A DNA stretch of 23,553 bases from Weizmannia acidilactici (GTDB lineage Bacteria; Bacillota; Bacilli; Bacillales; Bacillaceae_C), in the NCBI RefSeq assembly GCF_008974225.1, contig NZ_BKZR01000048.1, forward strand, positions 1 through 23,553. The letters are read 5' to 3'. The position numbers were made by a program, and so were the translations under genes. The notes below the pieces were generated by a model. The model ran no database searches and was not told the origin of the DNA. It worked only from the letters and a program-made list of their open reading frames with translations. This document shows, in pieces, positions 6,704-13,804 of the stretch (its first letter is position 1; the number at the start of each line of letters is the position of its first letter).

Positions 6704-8110
6704 TCACTTTACCAACACGCATCTGTCTTTGCCTTTTATCCGTTTTGCATTTTTAAACCCGCTGATGTTAATATTTTTCAGGACAACGTTTTTTGCCCGG
6801 TATTGGATGGCGATCACGGGATTACCTTTAAAATCGTAATCCGGGTCGCCGATTGCGGTGAGCCCGTTGATTACAACATTTTGGTATGCGGAAACGACGA
6901 GGCTGCGCGGTGTGGAATCTTTATATAAATCGGTAAAAACCGGTGCAATAGAGACAAGATTTGCCGCGACAATATGGTTGGCGCTTTTCGAATTGGCATC
7001 TTTCCCTTTATGGTGGCCGATGTGCCGGAAATTAAAAGAACGGTTGTCCCGGACCGAAAGATGGCCGTAAATATGGACATGGGAAGCGGCCGATGCATTG
7101 TGGTGGGCTTTGATTTCCACGCCGCCGAAGCAACCGGTTGTGGCGTTATTGCAAAGCCACACATAGCGGGAGCCGTCATCAATTTCAATGCCGTTGGAGT
7201 TGGAAAAACCTTCCGTATGGGCCCTGCCGCTCGGATGGAAGCAGTACGAGTTTGAAATAAAAATATAGTCGCTGTGGTGGGTTGTGATGCCATCATCTCC
7301 GAACCCGCTTGCAGTGATGCCGTCGAGCCATATATAACGGCTTCTCCCGGGGGCAAGGAACCCGTCGCCCAAATAATGATAGCGGGTGGATGACACATCA
7401 AAGCCGTGCAGGCCAGCATTGACAGCTTCCACGTTTTTCACCCAGCCGTACGTGACGTGAGCAAAAGTAAGGCAGCTCGACCGGTTGTTTCCGGCCGAAG
7501 TTTTTTCTGCTTGACCGAGCCTTTCCACATTCCAATCAAGCGTCAGGCCTTCTACGAGAATATGGTCATTGCCGTACCGGAAGTCGGCATTTTGGACGAG
7601 CCGCGTTTTTTTCGGCGCACCCGGGTGGAATTTGATCGTTGTAACACCTTTCCCGCGGCCGATCAGGCATGTCCATGAAGGAAGCTTGAGCCCTTTGACG
7701 AGAAAAGTACCCGCGGGCACGATCACTTTTACCCGCCCGCTGCCGATTGCTTTTTGAAACGCCGTTGTGCTGTCGGTTTTTCCGTCCCCGATCGCGCCGA
7801 AGTCAAGGATGTTCACTTCGCGATTGGCCGTTTCAAGGAGCCTATTGTATTCCTTGTCCAGTTCCGTTTTCCATTCAGGGTAAACAAGTCCGCTATCGTC
7901 TGCGAAGGTCTTGCATGGTCCAACAGGGTATTTCCGGTTCAAGAGCAGGTGCGAGAAGGAAAACGGCTTTGGAAAATTGGGATTGCAATACATCTGAAAA
8001 AGCTGCAGGTTTTCTTCAATCAGCCTGTTCAGTTGAAACGGCCGGCGGGAGAGTTGCCGCAGTAATGTTCCGTTTGTTCTTGGTTCGTGGTGTTTGTCCA
8101 AATGCATCAT
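6704..8110 (-). CDS. Right-handed parallel beta-helix protein (pectate lyase superfamily)
   Basis: This protein of 468 residues shows the Pectate_lyase_3/GH28-like opening VNILDFGAIGDGKTDSTTAF near residue 100. A long series of short rungs follows, rich in Asn, Gly and His (IEIDDGSRYVW, VEIKAHHNASAASHVHIYGH). Such helices bind or cleave polysaccharides. There is no signal peptide, so it may act inside the cell, on the spore, or be released by lysis; the substrate is unknown. ATG 8110 was chosen because a GAGGTG site lies five bases upstream; an in-frame ATG at 8134 lacks one. A tiny reading frame at 8142-8107 (MAEWKQDEVKI) with a perfect GGGAGG site overlaps this start. The gene is divergent from the cysH cluster and stands alone. 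Confidence 0.75.
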   Translation of the reverse strand: MMHLDKHHEPRTNGTLLRQLSRRPFQLNRLIEENLQLFQMYCNPNFPKPFSFSHLLLNRKYPVGPCKTFADDSGLVYPEWKTELDKEYNRLLETANREVNILDFGAIGDGKTDSTTAFQKAIGSGRVKVIVPAGTFLVKGLKLPSWTCLIGRGKGVTTIKFHPGAPKKTRLVQNADFRYGNDHILVEGLTLDWNVERLGQAEKTSAGNNRSSCLTFAHVTYGWVKNVEAVNAGLHGFDVSSTRYHYLGDGFLAPGRSRYIWLDGITASGFGDDGITTHHSDYIFISNSYCFHPSGRAHTEGFSNSNGIEIDDGSRYVWLCNNATTGCFGGVEIKAHHNASAASHVHIYGHLSVRDNRSFNFRHIGHHKGKDANSKSANHIVAANLVSIAPVFTDLYKDSTPRSLVVSAYQNVVINGLTAIGDPDYDFKGNPVIAIQYRAKNVVLKNINISGFKNAKRIKGKDRCVLVK

Positions 8111-8218
8111 ATTTTCACCTCGTCTTGCTTCCATTCAGCCATTTTTTCCTCCCTATGTCAATTTGCTGCATCATCCAGTCAAAAGAATGGGTCTTTTTTT
8201 CCTTGTCTGAATTTTTAG

Positions 8219-8247
8219 TTGACGAATAGGGTTAGAAGGTATAAAAT
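8219..8247 (+). promoter_or_regulatory. SigA-type promoter of the cysH cluster
   Basis: TTGACG at 8219-8224 and TAAAAT at 8242-8247 are separated by 17 bases. They lie about 25 bases before the S-box riboswitch, which is the expected position. Confidence 0.65.
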
Positions 8248-8272
8248 GATTTTCAAGTTCATATTCATGGTT

Positions 8273-8379
8273 TTCTTATCAAGAGAGGTGGAGGGATAGG
8301 CCCTGTGAAGCCTCGGCAGCAGGTTCGGAACCGGAACACTGTGCCAATTCCTGCAGGTGGATGCCTGAAAGATAAGAAG
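8273..8379 (+). ncRNA. SAM-I (S-box) riboswitch aptamer
   Basis: The conserved S-box core is easy to read: AGAGAGGTGGAGGGA, then GGCCCTGTGAAGCCTCGGCA, the variable arm, GTGCCAATTCCTGCAG and finally TGAAAGATAAGA. The closing helix P1 pairs TTCTTATC (8273-8280) with GATAAGAA (8371-8378). When S-adenosylmethionine binds, P1 forms and leaves the downstream terminator free to fold, so transcription of cysH stops. The cysH operon of Bacillus subtilis is controlled the same way. Confidence 0.96.
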
Positions 8380-8414
8380 ATGCCTATACTGTGTTAAATA
8401 CAGTTGCCGGATGT

Positions 8415-8443
8415 CTTCTTACTTTGGGGTAAGAAGTTTTTTT
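8415..8443 (+). terminator. Riboswitch-controlled terminator
   Basis: CTTCTTAC (8415-8422) pairs with GTAAGAAG (8429-8436) before seven T. Its 5' arm can instead pair with the 3' strand of P1 (GATAAGAAG, 8371-8379), giving the antiterminator when SAM is scarce. The small hairpin ACTGT...ACAGT lies between them. Confidence 0.93.
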
Positions 8444-8488
8444 ATGGTTTAATTCTTAGTAGTCGAATAAGAAAGAGGGGAATAGAGG

Positions 8489-9217
8489 GTGGAACAAGCG
8501 CGTCTCACTTATGAACAGTTTACCGCCGATCCGTTTGCGGATTTCGTGCCGGAAGATGATACAAAGGGAGCTTTGGAAGTTTTGCAATGGGCCTACCGCA
8601 TATACGGCAAATCGGTTGTATATGCGTGCAGTTTTGGCGCCGAAGGGATTGTGCTCATTGATTTAATTTCAAAAGTCAGGAAAGATGCGGACATCGTTTT
8701 TTTGGACACCGATCTGCATTTTCCGCAGACATACGATTTGATTGAAAAAGTGAAGAAAAAATATCCGGATTTGAATATACGGATGAAAAAACCGTCCCTC
8801 ACGCTCGACGAACAGGCGGCGCAATACGGCTCCGCCCTGTGGAAACGTGACCCGGACCAATGCTGCTATCTCCGCAAAGTCAAGCCGCTTGAAGAAACAT
8901 TACAGGGGGCGGCCGCCTGGATATCGGGCTTAAGGCGCGAGCAGTCTCCGACAAGGCGGAACACCAATTTTGTCAATCGGGATGAACGGTTCCATTCTAT
9001 CAAAATCTGCCCGCTCATTTATTGGACATGGGACGACGTCTGGCAGTATATCCGGTCCAATGTTTTACCGTACAATGAACTGCATGACCAGGGCTACCCG
9101 AGCATCGGCTGCTTCCCGTGCACGCGTGCAGTCGGGAACGGCGATTCGCGTGAAGGAAGATGGGTGGGATTCAACAAAACCGAATGCGGGCTACATACGG
9201 TAAAGAAAGGGGATTAA
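8489..9217 (+). CDS. cysH: Adenylylsulfate (APS) reductase, 4Fe-4S type
   Basis: This 242-residue cytosolic enzyme reduces APS (and possibly PAPS) to sulfite with thioredoxin. The PP-loop-type nucleotide site is seen in YACSFGAEG (45-53) and LDTDLHFP (72-79). The Cys pairs C125-C126 and C208/C211 are the four ligands of the iron-sulfur cluster that marks APS-reducing, assimilatory bacterial enzymes. The redox-active cysteine is C233 in KTECGLH near the C-terminus. ISGLRREQSPTR is the substrate-binding arginine motif. It starts at GTG 8489 behind AAGAAAGAGGGG. It is the first gene after the SAM riboswitch, and the next gene starts 6 bases after its stop. An APS-using enzyme does not need cysC, which is indeed missing here. 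Confidence 0.95.
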   Translation: MEQARLTYEQFTADPFADFVPEDDTKGALEVLQWAYRIYGKSVVYACSFGAEGIVLIDLISKVRKDADIVFLDTDLHFPQTYDLIEKVKKKYPDLNIRMKKPSLTLDEQAAQYGSALWKRDPDQCCYLRKVKPLEETLQGAAAWISGLRREQSPTRRNTNFVNRDERFHSIKICPLIYWTWDDVWQYIRSNVLPYNELHDQGYPSIGCFPCTRAVGNGDSREGRWVGFNKTECGLHTVKKGD

Positions 9218-9222
9218 CGGAT

Positions 9223-10349
9223 TTGCTCATCATCATCTTGTCATTTGTCATGGCCTATTTCTTCGCGTATAACATCGGGGCAAGCGGCTCTGCGGCATCA
9301 ATGAGCGTCTCATACGTGGCGGGGGCCGTCAAATCAAAAAGGGCGGCGCTCATCATTTGCTCGGCTGCGTTGTTTGCGGGTGCGGTTTTCAGCAGTGGGC
9401 CTGTTGTTAAAACATTGAGCAAATCGATTATCCCGGAACATATTCTAACTCCTGAAGTCGTGCTGATCGTGCTGGCTTCTTCGGCGGGGACGCTTTTTAT
9501 TTCGAACCTGTTGAGCGTTCCGCTGTCGACGAGCGAAGTGACGGTCGGGGCGATCGTCGGTGCCGGGCTTGCGTACCAGTCGCTCCATCTGAAAATGCTG
9601 TTTACGATTGTTGCTTTTTGGTTTATTGTCCCGGTTGCCGCGATGTTTGTCACTTATTTGCTTGTAAAAGCCGGAAACCGGATTTTTAAGGAAAAAAACG
9701 TGCTCGGCCCGAAAACGGGGAAATTTTTTTCGATCGTGTTGATCATTACCGGATGCCTTGAGGCTTATGCGGCCGGAATGAACAATGTCGGCAATGCGAT
9801 CGGGCCGCTTGTCGGGCGGGGCTCGTTCCACAAGAAATCGGTGTGTTGAGGGGTGCTTTGCTGATGGTGGCCGGGGTCTTGACTTTGGGCGGCCGGGTCT
9901 TTGAAACAAGCGCCAAAAGAATTGTCAGGCTTTCGGTCGGAAACGGCATTGCCATCTCCGGGGTTTCGGGCGTGCTTGTGACGCTTGCCTCGCTGTACGG
10001 CCTGCCGATTCCGATTACGCAGGTGACCACTTCGGCCATTGCCGGTGTCAGTGCCGCGAAAAACGGCCAGGCGGCTTGGAAACAGCCGATCATTACGATT
10101 ATATTAAGGATATGGTTTGTTTCCCCGGTGTTGTCCATGGTCGTTTCATATTTTTTGATCCAATCTTTCATAAAATTCAATTTTTACGCAGACGCTGTGA
10201 TCATCGGCGCTGCCATTGCGACGGTCTGCATGGTCAGCCTGACGGGCAGCCGGAAGCAATTGTCCCAGCGTGAATCGGAAACCGCAGGCAGGAAAAAGCG
10301 GTTTGCCAATCTTTACGCCATTACAACAGAAGAGCAGGTGAAACGATGA
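9223..10349 (+). pseudogene. cysP: Sulfate permease, PiT family (CysP-like), interrupted by a one-base frameshift
   Basis: This membrane transporter resembles CysP of Bacillus subtilis, a PiT-family sulfate importer. The first part runs from TTG 9223 (ribosome site AAAGGGG, 10 bases) to a stop at 9847-9849. The second part continues in another frame to 10349. Together they give about 375 residues with many membrane segments. Landmarks are FFAYNIGASGSAASM near the N-terminus, NNVGNAIGPLVG before the break, and LPIPITQVTTSAIAGVSAAK after it, the two inverted PiT repeats. At 9811-9824 the text GTCGGGCGGGGCTC lacks one G: adding it restores LVGAGLVPQEIGVLRGALLM. The second part overlaps cobA as ATGA. 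Either transport is lost or the base is a sequencing error in a G run. Confidence 0.85.
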
Positions 10350-11101
10350 GAAAAGTATATTTAGTCGGCGCGGGGCCGGGTGACCCGGAACTGATTACGG
10401 TAAAAGGCTTGCGGGCAATCCGGGAAGCGGAGGTCATTTTATACGACCGGCTGGTGAATCCCGAGTTGTTAAAAGAGGCCAAAAAAGATGCGGAACTGAT
10501 TTATTGCGGCAAAAAACCGAACGCCCACATGATGACGCAGGAAATGATCAACCATCTGCTTTGCCATTTCGCCAACCAGGGAAAAACCGTTGTGAGATTG
10601 AAAGGCGGTGACCCGTTTATTTTCGGGCGGGGCGGTGAAGAAGCGCAATCTCTTGTGAAAAAACATATTCCGTTTGAAATCGTGCCGGGGATCACGGCCG
10701 GATCCGCTGCACCTGCCTATGCCGGTATTCCGCTTACCCATCGCAGCCTCAGCGCCTCCGTTGCGTTTGTAGCCGGCGTTTCAAAAGAGGGCGGCGATTT
10801 GGATGCGTACTGGTCAAAGTATGCCGGGATTGATACGCTTTGCATCTATATGGGCGTAAAAAATTTGCCGTTGATCTGCGCGCAGCTGATCAAACACGGG
10901 AAACCTGCAGGCACGCCGGCTGCGCTCATCCATTGGGGCACGACCAAAAAGCAGGAAACGGTAACGGGCACGCTGGAAAATATTAGCGAAAAGGCTGCTG
11001 CGCTTCGTAATCCTTCTCTTCTGATTATCGGTGAAGTTGTGAAACTGCGCAGCGAATTAAAATGGTTCGAACATCAGGCGGCTGCAGTGTATACAGGGTG
11101 A
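10346..11101 (+). CDS. cobA: Uroporphyrinogen-III C-methyltransferase (SUMT)
   Basis: This 251-residue enzyme transfers two methyl groups from SAM to uroporphyrinogen III, giving precorrin-2 for siroheme. The family signatures are complete: VGAGPGDPELITVKG (7-21), VVRLKGGDPFIFGRGGEEA (82-100) and VPGITAGSAAPAYAGIPLTHR (113-133). It corresponds to ylnD in the Bacillus subtilis cysH operon. The ATG overlaps the stop of the permease fragment (ATGA), which suggests translational coupling. It consumes SAM, which fits control of the cluster by a SAM riboswitch. The next gene starts seven bases after its stop. Confidence 0.95.
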   Translation: MRKVYLVGAGPGDPELITVKGLRAIREAEVILYDRLVNPELLKEAKKDAELIYCGKKPNAHMMTQEMINHLLCHFANQGKTVVRLKGGDPFIFGRGGEEAQSLVKKHIPFEIVPGITAGSAAPAYAGIPLTHRSLSASVAFVAGVSKEGGDLDAYWSKYAGIDTLCIYMGVKNLPLICAQLIKHGKPAGTPAALIHWGTTKKQETVTGTLENISEKAAALRNPSLLIIGEVVKLRSELKWFEHQAAAVYTG

Positions 11102-11108
11102 CCGGCGT

Positions 11109-11849
11109 ATGAAACAAGGGATTTTATACGTCAGCCATGGCAGTCGCGTTCCGGAAACAGCGGCAGAAGCAACAAAGACGATCCGGCTTGTGATGGAAAA
11201 AATAGAAGCAGACCTACAGGAGATTTGTTATTTGGAAATTGCTGAGCCGGATATAGCAGCCGGCATTGCTGCGCTTGTCCGGGGCGGGGCGGGGCGCATT
11301 GCGGTCGTGCCGGTCCTGCTTTTGAGCGCCGGCCATTATCATGAAGATATCCCGCGCGCGATCCGGGAAGCGAAAAAACGGTATCCGCATATTGTTTTTA
11401 CTTACGGCCGGCCGCTCGGAGTGCAGGATCGGATCATCGATGTCGTTGCGGAAAATATCCGGAAAACCGGGGTGCCCCCGGGTGCGGAGATCCTCCTGGT
11501 CGGGCGCGGCAGCCGAAATCCAGGGACAATCCGGGACTTTGAAAAAATTTCATCCCGGCTGAGAGAAAAACTGGGGGTGGAATCCGTTAAGCCATCGTAT
11601 TTAGCGGTGTTGCAGCCGTCTTTTGACAAAGCGCTGTTTAAGCTCGCCGGAACCGGGCGCCCGGTTGTGGTGGCCCCGTATTTATGGTTTACCGGCCTGC
11701 TCGTTCGGTCGATGGAAAAGAAAGTGGACAAGTTAAACCGGGAAGGGCATGATGTCCGTCTGGTACAGTACCTCGGCTGCCATCCACACATGGTCGACGC
11801 GCTGGCTGACCGGACAAAGGAAGCGTTGAAAGCGGCAGTGTTTGTTTGA
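11109..11849 (+). CDS. sirB: Sirohydrochlorin ferrochelatase (CbiX/SirB family)
   Basis: This 246-residue cytosolic chelatase inserts iron into sirohydrochlorin, the last step to siroheme. The first metal-binding histidine is H10 in LYVSHGSR. The second site is the AGHYHEDIP motif, with H76 and H78. The protein shows the two-domain length of SirB/CbiX-long enzymes. It lies seven bases behind cobA, in the order cobA-sirB-sirC known from Bacillus subtilis (ylnD-ylnE-ylnF). Some homologues act on cobalt, but the siroheme context favours iron. No terminator is evident after it; instead a gap with repeat-like sequence follows. Confidence 0.92.
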   Translation: MKQGILYVSHGSRVPETAAEATKTIRLVMEKIEADLQEICYLEIAEPDIAAGIAALVRGGAGRIAVVPVLLLSAGHYHEDIPRAIREAKKRYPHIVFTYGRPLGVQDRIIDVVAENIRKTGVPPGAEILLVGRGSRNPGTIRDFEKISSRLREKLGVESVKPSYLAVLQPSFDKALFKLAGTGRPVVVAPYLWFTGLLVRSMEKKVDKLNREGHDVRLVQYLGCHPHMVDALADRTKEALKAAVFV

Positions 11850-11879
11850 AAGGAGCAGCGGAGGCACCCGGGCATTGAT

Positions 11880-12140
11880 TTTTAAGAAGAGTTGTCCGGA
11901 TATAAGGTTTTAAAAATGAACTGGGCATTGGGGTGCAAACTTTCAGAAGTACTGTCCTTAAGAGGCTTTGTAAAGGACATGAGGGTTTGGATTTTGTCCT
12001 TTTATATGGATAATTAAAAACTTTAATGAAAAATGCCCTTAAAAAGCTTCGTAAGGACATTCGACAGTAAAAATAGAACTATCTTAAAAATCATTAGAGT
12101 GAAAATGTCAACTCGAACTGTCCTCAAGACCCCATATATA
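11880..12140. repeat. Degenerate GTCCTTA...TAAGGAC repeats (locus C)
   Basis: Two clear elements, CTGTCCTTAAGAGGCTTTGT (from 11952, ending AAAGGACAT) and TGCCCTTAAAAAGCTTCGT (from 12033, ending AAGGACATT), are about 80 bases apart. Weaker relatives (GTTGTCCGG, TTGTCCTTTTA, CTGTCCTCAAGACC) surround them. The inner text resembles the locus A core (TGGTCTTAATAGAGCTTCT then AAGGACC), so this may be a diverged member of the same family. The 11850-12222 gap contains no gene. A weak TTGAAC/TACCTT promoter for sirC may lie at 12147-12176. Confidence 0.5.
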
Positions 12141-12222
12141 GACTATTTGAACAAATTTTTATCCATTTCATACCTTAAGCTACCGGGGATGATCCAAAAA
12201 ACACACGAAAGGGGCGGTGTGG

Positions 12223-12849
12223 ATGGCTTCGGTACCGGTGATGGTTGATTTTAAAGGAAAACAGGTGGTTGTCATTGGCGGGGGAAAGATCGCAGCCAGA
12301 AGAATCCGGATTTTGCAGAAGGCCGGGGCCCGTATCACCGTTGTCAGCCCTTCCCTCGATCCCGAATTGCAATCCTTGGCCGCACAAGGCAAGATTAGAT
12401 GGAAGCAGAAACGTTTTGAACCGGATGACGTTAACAAAGCAGAAGTCGTCATTGCGGCAACAAACGATCGCGATGTAAACAAATGGGCTGTTGCCCATGC
12501 CCCGGTAGCGGCGCTGATCAACGATGCGGGGAATGCAGAAAACGGCGATCTTATGTTTCCTGCGTTACTTCAAAAAGGAAGGCTGTCGATCAGCGTTTCT
12601 ACGGATGGAGCAAGTCCAAAGCTGGCTTCCCGGATCATCACGGAATTATCCAATCAATACGATGATGCATACGGCCGATACGTCGATTTTTTATATGAAT
12701 GCCGGCAGCTCCTCAAACAGCCGGCTTTTACCGTAGACGAAAAAAAGGAATGGCTGGAAAAATTGCTCGCGGAAGAATACCGCACCCCGGAAAAGCAATC
12801 GGAAGTCCTGGCTTTTTTAAAAATCCGGACCGGGAAACCAGCCCGCTGA
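12223..12849 (+). CDS. sirC: Precorrin-2 dehydrogenase (SirC)
   Basis: This enzyme oxidises precorrin-2 to sirohydrochlorin with NAD+, supplying SirB. The Rossmann motif VVVIGGGKIAARR (15-27) and the block NDAGNAENGDLMFPALLQKG, typical of SirC/Met8 and CysG N-termini, are clear. ATG 12223 (208 residues) is eight bases behind AAAGGGG. A GTG at 12217 is also open but too close to that site. It is separated from sirB by a 373-base gap, unlike the tight spacing in the rest of the cluster. The C-terminus may have been changed by a frameshift in TTTTTTAAAAATCC at about 12812-12825: the other frame continues for some 50 protein-like residues (NPDRETSPLKHIASREKW...) to 13004. Confidence 0.88.
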   Translation: MASVPVMVDFKGKQVVVIGGGKIAARRIRILQKAGARITVVSPSLDPELQSLAAQGKIRWKQKRFEPDDVNKAEVVIAATNDRDVNKWAVAHAPVAALINDAGNAENGDLMFPALLQKGRLSISVSTDGASPKLASRIITELSNQYDDAYGRYVDFLYECRQLLKQPAFTVDEKKEWLEKLLAEEYRTPEKQSEVLAFLKIRTGKPAR

Positions 12850-13042
12850 AGCATATTGCAAGCCGGGAAAAGTGGTCTGAAATCCTGACGCTTTTGCAAA
12901 AACTACCCGCTGCAGAATACCGATACCCGGAAACCTTGCCTCTTCAAACAAACGAGCCGAAAAATCGTAGTAAACTGTTTGTCAATCCGAATTCGTTCAG
13001 CTAAACTATAATTAAAAATTTTTTGAAAAGGGGTGCATTACG

Positions 13043-13570
13043 ATGTCATTGGAGGATGTTAAAGTATATTTCAAGCAGTGGGGCCGCCACGAAGATGTGC
13101 TCGAACTTCCGTTATCAAGCGCTACAGTTGAACTGGCGGCCAAGGCATTGGACGTGGAGCCGGAAAGGATCGCCAAAACGCTCGCGTTCAGGGGCACAGG
13201 CGAAGAGGAAGCAATGCTTGTCGTGGCCGCGGGGGATGCAAAAATCGACAACAAAAAATTCCGCCACACATTCGGCACAAAGGCGCGGATGCTTTCTCCT
13301 GAAGAAACGTTCGAGCATACCGGCCATGCTGTCGGCGGCGTCTGCCCGTTCGGTTTGAAAAAAGATCTGCCGGTTTATATGGATGTTTCCCTCAAGCGCT
13401 TCACAACCGTATTCCCGGCGTGCGGCAGCGGCAATTCGGCGATTGAGTTGACTTGCGATGAATTGTATACATACGGAAAAGCGGTAAAATGGGTGGATGT
13501 ATGTAAAGGCTGGGAAGATGAAGCATACAGCAGGGTAAACGGATCCGGCCCGGTAGTGGAATCGCAATAA
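13043..13570 (+). CDS. YbaK/EbsC-family aminoacyl-tRNA deacylase
   Basis: This 175-residue protein has the YbaK/ProRS-editing fold, which hydrolyses wrongly charged tRNAs such as Cys-tRNA(Pro). The family pattern is visible in SSATVELAAKALDVEPERIAKTLAF, with the conserved lysine in IAKTL, then AAGDAKIDNKKF and GHAVGGVCPFGL, and near the end CGSGNSAIELT. It is similar to YwhH of Bacillus subtilis. ATG 13043 follows AAAAGGGG at 13026-13032, and a TATAAT lies at 13007-13012 without a well-spaced -35. It probably forms its own transcription unit between sirC and the shared terminator at 13752. The exact tRNA substrate cannot be read from the sequence. Confidence 0.87.
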   Translation: MSLEDVKVYFKQWGRHEDVLELPLSSATVELAAKALDVEPERIAKTLAFRGTGEEEAMLVVAAGDAKIDNKKFRHTFGTKARMLSPEETFEHTGHAVGGVCPFGLKKDLPVYMDVSLKRFTTVFPACGSGNSAIELTCDELYTYGKAVKWVDVCKGWEDEAYSRVNGSGPVVESQ

Positions 13571-13751
13571 ACAAACAAGGGGAAGTATCTCCGTCTTGCC
13601 ATGTGCCAAGTGGCTGCAGCTTCCGTCAATGTTACAACGCGAAATGGCATGGGAGTTACCATTTTTGCCATGCCGGCGGTTGCCTCTTTCGTAAATGCTT
13701 CACGAAAAAATGAAGGGGGCGCGGGGTTGCAATTTACGTAAAATGCTTCAA

Positions 13752-13794
13752 AGCAAAAAAGCAAGGGGAGCTTGTCTCCGCCCTGCTTTTTTGC
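13752..13794. terminator. Bidirectional terminator between YbaK gene and gldA
   Basis: An imperfect stem GCAAGGGGAG / CTCCGCCCTGC is flanked by AAAAAA on one side and TTTTTT on the other, so it can end transcripts from both directions. The stretch 13571-13751 upstream holds two copies of an ATGCTTCA motif but no gene that I can support. Confidence 0.75.
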
Positions 13795-13804
13795 GGTTCA
13801 AACA

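Noticed and set aside
13375..13764. A minus-strand 129-residue frame between the YbaK gene and gldA
   Set aside because: It overlaps the YbaK coding region antisense and starts inside the bidirectional terminator.
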